Positions 36,611-46,306 of a stretch of DNA of 64,000 nt are shown in pieces (within the stretch, counting starts at the first letter, position 1; every line of letters starts with the position of its first letter). The DNA is from Hypomesus transpacificus (taxonomy: Eukaryota > Chordata > Actinopteri > Osmeriformes > Osmeridae): contig NC_061067.1 in assembly GCF_021917145.1 (NCBI RefSeq), positions 5,227,389-5,291,388 of the forward strand, read 5' to 3'. The position numbers were made by a program, and so were the translations under genes. Under the pieces are notes generated by a model. The model made no database searches, had not been told where the DNA came from, and saw nothing but the letters and a program-made list of their open reading frames with translations.

Positions 36611-37510
36611 ATTTGAGAATAGGTGTCTCAGTGCAGACACCTGGACAGATGTACTTCCTTTTTCAATTAATTAATTTACTGTACTATAAAAATTATTATT
36701 GTATTACAACAAACAACAATAAAATACTAAATATAGATGTATATCATTTACTAATAAAAATGTAATGTTCATTACAGATATGCTATGCTGTCTAAATTCA
36801 CTAGGATTTTTATGGTGGTAGGAAGTATGAAAGAATGAGCAGGCATGAAAGCCTAGAGGAGGCCCACACCACATCTATCAACTCTTGCAGTTAGATACAA
36901 CAAAATGTGTGTTTTGGAAAATTTTCAGAAAACATTACATTCATTACACCACTCTTTGTAAACAATCCAAACAGTCATTTGTAATTGTTATGTCTTAAGG
37001 AACAATTTACTCATGCAATTAACTGATTTGTTATTAACTGAACAACACCTGTGTGTTCTCTTGACTGATTTCCACTCATACCAAAAACAGGCTTATCTTC
37101 TAACTGTATTAATCTTTTAATTGATCAACATAACCACTGAAATAAAACATCAATCTATAGAGGACTAAGCAGCTTCACATATTTTAAATAATTGTAATAA
37201 ATTATCATAATGGGACACCAAAAAGTATCCTGCTAACTAAAAGCAGTTTTGATCACTTATTTTATTAATTACCTTCCTATACATCTCTGTCAGTCCTGTT
37301 GTATTCAGTTTCTCTCTACTCTTCAACTTAGTTTGATGTCTGTCTGCTCACTTCTCTGACACTTTCTCCCATACATAAGTTACTGTGGAGCCCCCCTCCA
37401 AGAGGCACCCAGAGCAGAGGCATCAGCCTCGCCTGTCAAGCCCCTGACCAGCTGCACAAAGACAGAGAGACAGAAAGACAGAGAGATGGAGAGGTGTTTG
37501 GCCGACTCAC

Positions 37511-37706
37511 CATACAGCTTGTTAGGAGTGTCCTCTCTGTCGTTGGCGTCAGAGGACAGGAGAAGGGGGTCGTCGTTCAGCTCGCTGTCCGGAGACGCCG
37601 GTGCTTTGTCGTCCGCCCGGAGTTCCGCCGCGCTCATCTCGCTGCGCAGGGAGAGCAGCGGCTTGCTCAGCTGCCCTGTAATCATCGGATCCTGGAGCGG
37701 AGCTGC
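37511..37706 (-). CDS. pou6f2: pou6f2, N-terminal coding exon
   Basis: This minus-strand exon encodes AAPLQDPMITGQLSKPLLSL to NDREDTPNKLYG, 65 codons plus one base. It matches human POU6F2 ALLQDPMIAGQVSKPLLSVR and SNDSEDTPSKLFG as recalled. The acceptor is CTCTCGCAG at 37707-37715 and the donor is GTGAGT at 37505-37510. The exon enters in phase 0, so the true start (human begins MS just before this point) lies in a tiny upstream exon not located here. The internal ATG at 37685 would be an alternative start. The segment is acidic and disordered. The next exon should supply two bases to finish the final Gly codon and end one base into an Ala codon to join the exon at 842. No such exon was found. 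Confidence 0.92.
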
Positions 37707-38417
37707 CTGCGAGAGCCCAGGTGGGAAATACAAAAACAACCTGCTTAGATGCTGCTTCTCTGTCTCACTCACAGTGCCTCCTCTCTCTCCCTTTTTCTCT
37801 CAATATCTCTCTCTCTCTGTCTGTCTGTAACCCCTTACCTCTCCCTCTACCCCTGCTTTCCCTTTCTATAGCTCACTCATCACTCTCCCTCTATCCCTCC
37901 CCTCTCCTCCTCCTCGTCCCTCTCTCTCCCCGCTCTCTCTCCTTTATCTGAGGCTGCTGCCGTTGATATTGCTGGCTGCTGCCTGGTGAGGAGTTGTTAC
38001 GGATCGCCTGGCTTTGCCATTATAGCCTACAGCCTTAGAGGTGATCCACACTGCTCAAAAGACCCATCTGTACACACAGCACATGTCACACTTTCATACA
38101 CAGCAACTCACAGTGCAGGGATTACCCCAGGAATTCAAATCTGCAACTTGCTAAAATATCTAAATAGAATTATGAATTAAATGATCAAATCATGTAAAAT
38201 ATTTAACTATCGCATTCATTATTCAAAAAATATGTAGTAGCAGCTGAACATGGTTGGTATTACTTCAAAGAGTGGGAAGTCTAAGATTATACAAGTGGTC
38301 AGAAGTAAAAGGTCAAGGCCCGTTTCAATCTGTTCAGCATCGTTTGTGCCCCCAAAACTATTACAATTGATAGAAAAGCATTTTCAATCATTTCCAGTTG
38401 CTAACAAAACGAATCAT

Positions 38418-38501
38418 AGAAATTGTTAGGATATGACTGCTACTCTGTTTCATTACACCAGAAATTGTTAGGATATGACTGCTACTCTGTTTCATTACAC
38501 C
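38418..38501. repeat. perfect 42 bp tandem duplication
   Basis: The unit beginning AGAAATTGTTAGGATATGAC and ending TTCATTACACC occurs twice head-to-tail (38418-38459 and 38460-38501) with no mismatch. It is either a very recent duplication or an assembly artefact. Confidence 0.92.
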
Positions 38502-38861
38502 TTCAGTATTGTTCTCTAAAGTAATGCCATGATGACAGGTAAAACTCTCCACATGTAATGTATTTTATTTCATAATATACACAAACCCAAAAACTCACCT
38601 GAACAATGCTCCAGAAAATGTCAAGAAAAGGGATCACAAAAAGTTCTTCAGAATGTCCAAGAGTTAGATAGAAACCTGCTATAACATGCCCGCCACAGAG
38701 TGGAGTCCAACTACTGCATGTTTGTCACAGACCAGGGAGCAGCTATGTTGTGCATGCATGCTACAAAACCAGAGACAGTCTCTTCAACCTTGATGCATCA
38801 GAATAGCCACTGCAGGTTCAAGCCTGAGGTTGCCTCACAAGACAAGCACTGGAGATGTCAC

Positions 38862-38865
<4 letters not shown>

Positions 38866-38925
<60 letters not shown>
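38866..38925. repeat. (CT)n microsatellite
   Basis: About 30 CT units, followed by imperfect pyrimidine-rich sequence to about 39,010. Confidence 0.92.
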
Positions 38926-38930
<5 letters not shown>

Positions 38931-40399
38931 CTTTTCTCTCTCTCTCTTTTTTACCTTTCTCCCTTTCTCCCTCCCTCTCTCTATCTCTACACTCCTCCTC
39001 CTCCTCTCGCCTGTGTCTCTTTCCGCTTGTGTCTCCTTACTGGAGAGTTCCTCAGACAGGGTCCCCCCTCCCTCCCTCTGGCTGTGAGACAAACACAAAG
39101 ATCAGCCGGAGCACAGGGGGTTGAACCTCGGTCCCTTTCACGCCTCCTTGTTTATAGACCAGCAGTCATCTCCGACAGCTCTGAAAGGAAGACAAGGGAC
39201 CAGAGCATATGTAGAGGTAGCAAAACGGGGGGAGAATATGAAAGAGAAAGAGAGAGAGAGAGGAAGAGGGGTGGGTAAGTGGGGTGAGGTACTGCCCCTC
39301 TGACCATCAAAGATTCCCACTCACACAGGCGGCTGGGGGTGGGGTGGGGAAGAGGAGAGTCAAGTCGATGTGCCCCCCCCCCCAAGGGCCCTCTTTAATG
39401 CGCTCATCAGGGGAATCAGGGTGCTCTGATATGACACACGATAATCTATGAAAATGTTAATCAATAGAGATAGTTTAAGCTGTCATCTAAAGGCGAGTGG
39501 GGCTGGTCAATACTCATATCCCTGGTAACAATGTGACTCGTCATCAGGCCTTCATTTGTGGAGCACTTAAATATGGGATTCTGCGCATCATTGCATCGCT
39601 CTGCCTGGAGAGGTAAACACATTTTCCCCTCTGTCTGAGCCAAGCCTCACTCTGCATGCATCCAGTCCCCCCACCCTCACCCCCTCACCTCCCCCCTCCC
39701 CCTGCTTTGAGTCGCTTGATAGGTCCACTGGAGGGCAAAATTAATACCTAATTGAATCTTGCAGTCATCAAAATAATCAATACTTTTTTATTATTTATTC
39801 TTCACAGTCTGTTGGCTGTTTGAAAGCTCAGAGGAACAGCAGCATGGCCGGCGCTGAAAATGTCTCCCGTTTCACAATGTAATTTTCACTGGGGCATGAG
39901 AGTTTGCAAGACATATATAATGAAACAAAAAAATGGGAACCGTGCCTCTCTCTGGTAGGTGGGAGGAAAAATAAAGAAGAGGAAAGGGGAATGCACCCCA
40001 TCCCCCCATCCCTACCCTTCACAAGCTCTGATGAAAAACAGAATAAATAGAATAAGAAACAACTGACACTTTAGAGAGGGAAGGGTTCTCCTCTGTCCAT
40101 CCTTCCTTTTCTTTCTTTCTTCCCTCTTTTCTCCTTATTTCATCATATCAGGAGGGTGGCTCTCTAATGCTGGCATTTCTCTTCCTGACAGTCTCCAAAC
40201 AAGTGCTGGGAATGAGATCAGAGCTCTAATCTGCCACTGGCCTTGGAGGCTGGAGGAGGTGGAGGACAGGCTGTCGCCAGGACGATGGCCATGTCCTTCT
40301 CTTCTCCACAGCTGTTAATTACCTTATTGAAAAGGGGGCTCTGCTAGGTACAGTGTTTTAGTTGGAATGAACAGATTTATAACAGAGAGATCGCTACAG

Positions 40400-40427
40400 T
40401 GTGTGAGTGTGTGTGTGTGTGTGTGTG
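40400..40427. repeat. (GT)n microsatellite
   Basis: About 14 GT units with one GA break. Confidence 0.85.
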
Positions 40428-41940
40428 CAAGGGAGATGGAGAAAGACAGAGAGATAAAACAGTGGGGGTGAAGTTGATATTTGGGGTAGACTAGGGCGAG
40501 AAGAGGAGGGTGTTGAGGAGGAGGGGTTGGGGGGGTCACCTTCTTTCCCTGGCCACAGTGCAGAAACAGGGAAAAGCACTTGACTGCCCCCCACTTCTTG
40601 TTGTCAGCCCTTACCCCCAGCGGCCATAGATTCAGTGGCCAGCACAGGATCTTCAGTGCTCATCAGACATCCATGCTAATAACTAATGTTTTTAGCGGCG
40701 CCATCCCATAAGTAGCATCTAGAAGGGGGTCCTGCAAAGCACGACTCTGGTCTGCTGGTCTGTGTTTAAAATAAACTGTCACTTAAATGTTTAGAATTCT
40801 GCTCTAGAAGTTCGCTACAGACAGCTACAGCAAATGCAGAATTATCATGGTGTCAATTGTATTATCTCTAGCTGAAATGAGAGATGTGACTTGATACTGA
40901 CAGGACAATGATAAGCCAAGGACCATCCCTCTGATGGCCTGCTCCAAGCCCAAGAGAGCGATGCCTCAGCACAGCTCTCCAGCTCCTCTGGTCTGCTGTA
41001 TGGTGTGAGAGATGATGATTTGTCTCCCCCTTAGGGCAAGAAAACAAACTGTCCTGCATTACCGTGAAGCCTCTAGAGAAGGATGCTGCTGCTGTTGGAG
41101 TGTCTGCAGGCGCAGAGACCGTAGAGCACTAAGTGGTGGTAGGTTAATCATTTCCTAATTTCTTCAACTACTCTGCTTAACTAAGGAAATTAAATGCATG
41201 CCACAAGCCATGCAAACACATCATATTAAATATATTATATATTGAAATAGAATTTGACATATTTAGCAGTTAGAGACTATCAGTAAACTTTAACTTTTAG
41301 AATTGTATTCATTGTCTGGTATGTCATCGTGTGAGTTTATAATACAGAATTATACCAAAATAATCTATCCAAGAATAACAGAAATAACAAGAATAACAGA
41401 ATATAACTCTTTCTAGAGCTTATATATTAGCGATGGGTGTCCAGACGTGAATTTGTAAGCATCTTCTTCCCATTGGTTTTTAATATGACCAACAGCTGCA
41501 TCATTGGAAGTCTCTCTACTTCCTCGAGACCCAAAAGGACAGACACTGGGTCAGGGGGCTATCAAAACAAGGTATTAAAAGAAGCAATCTAATCTAATCT
41601 CCCTGAGACTAAGAGAGAGAGAACTGAAAGTGCGAGATAAAAAAAGACAGGCAGATACACACACATGCACATACACAGACCCTAACCCTAACCCAAAGAC
41701 AACTTCCTCCAGCTGTCTCTAGAGACCTGCACATACACACACCCACAAAAAGGTGTGAAAATCTGATTTCCCAAAAAGGATTGAACATCTTCTATGAGGA
41801 GGAAGGCGCAATCAATAAATCATTGCTAAGCAGATTGTAAAGCAAAACATCCTTAGCTGGTGTCAGTGCATTAGGATTCTCCTGAGAATGGATAAAGAAA
41901 GGTGTGTGTGCTTGTGTGTGTGTGCAATTATAAAATGTAT

Positions 41941-41995
41941 GTCTGTGTGTGGGTGTGTGTGTGTGTGTGTGTGGGGGGGGGGGGGAGGGGGGGAG
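41941..41995. repeat. (GT)n then poly-G simple repeat
   Basis: GT units pass into a G run with a single A break, a composite like the one at 3633. Confidence 0.85.
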
Positions 41996-42408
41996 TTTGA
42001 TTTGGTCTCAACAGTGGAGAAACAAATCTTGCCTTTAACACTCAAGAGCGGATTTAAGCCATGACTTCCAAGACACAGTTTTAAAGACGCCATGCTTGCG
42101 CAGGAAAAAAACAACCCATATGAAACACTGCAAGTGAATCACATGATGAGAGTCGCGGTGAGCGAAGGGTGTAGATTACAGAAACCTAGGAGAAAGTTGT
42201 GGTCTTGACAAATTTGTATTTTTTTCCCCCTTCTCTTTATTCATTATATGCTGTATTCATTGAATGCTACATCATTTATTAGCACAGAAAAAGCAAGAAA
42301 CCAAAAAATACTTTGAATGCCTAGATTCTGATATGCAATCATTTTTAGTATCACTCTTTTCATAATTGTACCTTCTCTATGAACAAGCAGGTTTGATATA
42401 CACGCTTA

Positions 42409-42590
42409 TTTACATTTAGTCATTTAGCACACACTCTTATCCAGAGAGACTTACAGTAAGTACAGGGACATTCCCCCGAGGCAAGTAGGGTGAAGTGCCT
42501 TGACACAACGTCATTTAGCACGTCGGGGAATCGATCCGGCAACCTTCAGATTACTAGCCCGACACCTCACCGCTCAGCCACCTGACTCCC
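42409..42590 (-). mobile_element. tRNA-derived SINE, nearly full length
   Basis: Read on the minus strand it starts GGGAGTCAGGTGGCTGAGCG (A box TGGCTGAGCGGT). The B box is GGATCGATTCC. It ends with the fish SINE tail GGATAAGAGTGTGTGCTAAA TGACTAAATGTAA. The head resembles a Ser/Leu-type tRNA. The body matches a repeat family common in teleosts. It lies about 370 bases beyond the 3' end of the Ig receptor CDS. Confidence 0.8.
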
Positions 42591-42963
42591 TCCGCTTCTG
42601 TTTGGTTGGTTGGATTGTACAGTCTGTGTTATACAAGCTGCTTCCATACTAAAAGTTATGGTTACAAGTACAGTATGATAATTTAAAAAAAAATCACCTT
42701 CTGCAAAAAGCAAGAAAACAAGCTTTCAAAAGTGAGAAAAATAATGTAAAAACAATAACTTTGCCTCAACATTTCTGTGTAATCCTCCGCAAAGTAGATT
42801 CTATCAACAAGCTTGTAAAGACACTGGGCATAACAACTTTGTCTAGAAGACCTATTTAACACTGTTGACGTAAATTACTAAGGCCATTTTTTACCCAAAT
42901 TGTTGTTTTGTGTTTGGTGCTTTTTAGAGGCTGGAGGTTTATGGTGTTGTTGGCTGGCTGTGT

Positions 42964-45209
42964 TTAGGTTCTGGCTTTGTTCACTGTGCTGTATATTGCT
43001 GAAGAATCCTCAGGGGACTGGGCTCTGGGAGCAGCACTGGGAGAGGGGAACCTCAGAATGGAGTACTCCACTTCCCCATCCTGGTTCTGGATCTGAGATG
43101 ATTGGACTGTGGAGTATTGCACTTCCTCCTGGTTTTTGGGACGAGAGAATTGGATGTTGGCGTAATGAAGGCTGTCCTGCACAATTGAAGAGGGATTGGA
43201 AGTTTTCCTTTTACAAAGCCAGAGACTGACAGGAAGGACCAGGAGGAAAGTTAGGGTTAGCCCAACAATGGTTATTATAACTATGACTGATTTTTTAAAA
43301 GGTGATTGGTTAAAAACAGGGACCATATATGTAGTGGAATTTGCTAATCCAACTTCATTCTGAGCCTCACAGTAGTATCCTCCACTGTGCTCAGAGCAGA
43401 TGTTCATGATGGTGTAGTTCTCTCCTTTAGATATGGTAACATTTTCTTTGTACCACGTGTATTTGACCATTGGTGGGTTGGCATCACTGCTGCAGGTCAG
43501 AGTCACTGACCTGCCTTCCACTATATCACCATGGGAGTTCACAAATATAGTGACATTCTTTGGTTTATATCTGACCTCAATAGTCACAACAGAAGATTGG
43601 AGTGGAGAGACAGAACAGGAGTAGTTTCCTGCGTCCTCAATGCTGGCCTGATCTAGGTCAAAGTAGCCAGTCTGAGAGCTGGTTAGAGACTGTCCATTCT
43701 TGTACCAGATGTAGGAGGGGTCACCAGTCAGAGGACAGGTGGTGCTGCAGGTGAGTGTCACCCTCTGTCCTTCTGTCACTACGGTAGGAGTCACCTTCAC
43801 CTGCAGATCTGTGACTGTCAGAATTGTTCCAGGGAAATCTTCTCCCCAGTAATACCATTTCTCAGTTTTGAATCTGAAGCGGTACTCAACAGAGTCACTC
43901 TGTCTAAGTTTCATGATTCTCAGGGTTGAGAGACGACTCTCCGTGTAATTTGTCACACGATCTGCATATTCTGGGTCTAAATGAAGTTCTTTACTTTGTT
44001 GAGGTATGAACCAAAGCTGTGATTTAATTGTGTAATGGGAATAATAAGTGCAGGAAATATCAACTGAGGAACCTATCAAGGCGCATATCTTCCTCTTGCT
44101 GTAGTTAACTCTGTTGCAGTGACCGCCCATAACACACACTACAGGAGAGTGGAGGTCTTCCTGGTCTTTCACAGCACAGGAGTAGCTGTTAGATGGATAG
44201 CTTTTGACATCTACCTCGGGCACTGTGGTAATTTTTGTAACCACAGATAAATGTAAACCATTTTTGTACCAGATGTAGGAGGGGTTTCCAGTCAGAAAAC
44301 AGGTGGTGCTGCAGGTGAGTGTCACCCATTGTCCTTTTCTCACTACAGCAGGAGTCACTTCCACCTGCAGATCTGTGACAGTCAGAATTGTTCCCGGGAT
44401 GTCTTTTCCCCAGGAGTCATCCCATTCAGTGTTAAACCTGAAAAGATACTCAGCAGAGTCCGTCCTTCTAAGGTTCTTGATTGTCAGGGTGCAGTCACTG
44501 TTCTCATCCCTACGGTACTCTACACGACCCGTGTACTTGGGGTTCTGACTCAGATCTACAGCATCAGCACCAGAGTCCCATCTGGTATACCAATTTGTTG
44601 GTGTGACAGTAACACCACTAGGATCTCTGTATGAGCAGGGCAAGTCCACTGATGAGCCTTTCAAGACGCAGATTTTCTTTTGCTCATTATTGACTTTCTG
44701 ACTCTGCAACACTGTAAAACAAAAACATACATCACATGGATATTGGAGAGCATTTACAGACTGATGTGCAGTGGTAGTGGAGTTGGTTCAGGGTGTAACT
44801 TGGCTGAGACTAGGGTTCATCCATAACTGACGGCTGGTGTAAAAAAAACACACAAAAAAACAAAAAACTAACTTCCTCTTTCTGATTACAAGAGTGTGAA
44901 ATGTGAATATAACGTGTGAAACCAAGCCAACCAGTTCCATCTACCGACTTTGCATCTAAAAAACGTTTTTCTGATCTGTAGCCTCCTGAACTAAAGGAAC
45001 ATGAGCAAACACAAGTCAACAAAGGTCTCATAAAATAACGATAAGTTAAATAAGAATGATGTTCACTAAACCACCTATACATGTGAAAACATATCTGAAT
45101 AACAGATAATGCAGAACAAAGGCTGCTCAGAGATTATTAGTGATATCCTACCTGCCACTTCCAGAGACCAGATGAGGACCACTAATACAAGTGATGTTCT
45201 CAGCACCAT
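42964..45209 (-). CDS. Siglec/CD22-like inhibitory Ig-superfamily receptor
   Basis: This is a predicted type I surface receptor of immune cells. Two coding exons were found: 45152-45209 (signal peptide, MVLRTSLVLVVLIWSLEVA) and 42964-44711, joined by GT-AG, giving 601 residues. The extracellular order is V-set (about 31-132), C2 (133-212), V-set (225-321), C2 (322-400) and C2 (401-487). The V-sets show GSSVDLPC/GSSVDISC and DSAEYLFRF/DSVEYRFRF; the C2 sets show VTLTCSTTC and PSYIWYKNG. The membrane helix is about 494-518. The 83-residue tail has three canonical ITIMs (LHYANI Tyr536, VQYSTV Tyr552, VEYSIL Tyr569) and a near-ITIM AIYSTV (Tyr593), predicting SHP-1/SHP-2 recruitment. Having everything after the signal peptide in one exon is unusual. 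Orthology to mammalian CD22 or a specific Siglec is not established. Confidence 0.88.
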
Positions 45210-46306
45210 ACTGTAGGTGCACCTCCCTTTTGCAGAATACACAGAATTACACAGAACATACTAACTAACTGCTAAAATAAATAAATACTTTTAAACAGGA
45301 AAGTTTTACTTCTTATAAATCTTCCAAACTCTAAGAAACATGGGGGTCTCAATCATCTTAAATAAAAATAGCCCATGTGAGAAGACTAATGTAGTATAAT
45401 GTTTTATAATTTTCTTGACCAAAATCAAAACTAATATGATACGATTTCAATATATTTGAACACATACTATGTTGTACTTACAGCCTGAGCTCAGAAGATC
45501 TGTTTCCTGAGTGTGTGGAGGTGTGAAATGGGTATGGCACACCAAATAGATCACTTCCTGTATGTAGGCTTCTTTTAATGTACTGTTATGTTAGTCAAAG
45601 TTTCTACCAGAGGGTAATAAAGGAATACATAAATGTTAAAATTTTCTGTTTCCCGTCCATTTGGTCAGACAGCAAGTTACATCGCATGCTGTGCTCAGTC
45701 AAAACCAATTTTGCCTACCAGGCATTATGATGTATTTTTAAGTTTTGATTTTTTAGAGACAGAGATCGTTTCCTGCTGAAGAAATCTGTTTGTGATAAGG
45801 TTTGACAGAGACTGAAACAAATACAGCTGCAAGCTGTAAATGTTTCTTCTTTTTGGTGCATTCTTTTTGGTGCATTATTTTTACATTGGGTTATAGTATT
45901 GAAAACTGTTAAGAAAATGCAATAAGGCCTTATTGTCAAATTCACCTAGAGAGTAGGACAATAGATTTGTTTACATATGCAGATTGTGACAGAAGTGATC
46001 ATGATGCACTGGCTTAGAGTCTAAGCCTTAGACCATGGTTTTTTTTTGTGTGTCGTCAATTTGAGTCTCCAGTCTACGCTCAGGATAACCAAAATAACTT
46101 CAGCCCCCATAATGCACCACGTTTGTTATTTCTATCATGTGATTTTGTGTATGACAGGAGCTGAAAGACAAGAAGGAGTACTGGTAACACTTAGCTAGCC
46201 AGTAAACATTGTACCTTTATGTGCAATTTTTTAACGTAAATATTTTCGACACTATTGAAAATCGCTATATTATTATTGCTAGCTATTACCAAGACCCGGC
46301 AGTGCA
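45210..46306. promoter_or_regulatory. intergenic upstream region of the Ig receptor and vps41
   Basis: These 1.1 kb separate the divergent start codons of the Ig receptor and vps41. The vps41 5' UTR probably occupies the last 100 or so bases. A small perfect duplication (TTCTTTTTGGTGCA twice, near 45,847) lies inside. No TATA box was assigned. Confidence 0.4.

Larger units (their letters stand above)
30986..37510. other. presumed pou6f2 intron
   Basis: No exon was found. Contents are microsatellites (33.5 and 33.8 kb), a possible MITE at 35.8 kb and two unique-looking blocks (31.7-32.1 and 36.3-36.6 kb) that could be regulatory. Confidence 0.5.
37707..42408. other. pou6f2 5' intron or upstream region
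   Basis: No exon was recognised. The two-codon first coding exon of pou6f2 is too short to find by eye. Contents are simple repeats, a perfect 42 bp duplication at 38.4 kb and unique blocks near 39.4-39.8 kb with TAAT and ATCAATA motifs. Confidence 0.45.

Noticed and set aside
38700..39303. Several overlapping reading frames up to 192 codons
   Set aside because: They run through the (CT)n tract in all frames on both strands, as expected for a simple repeat, and have no conserved protein content.
41679..41696. Telomere-like CCCTAACCCTAACCC
   Set aside because: Only two to three units within a CA-rich region. It is too short to argue for an interstitial telomere or fusion point.
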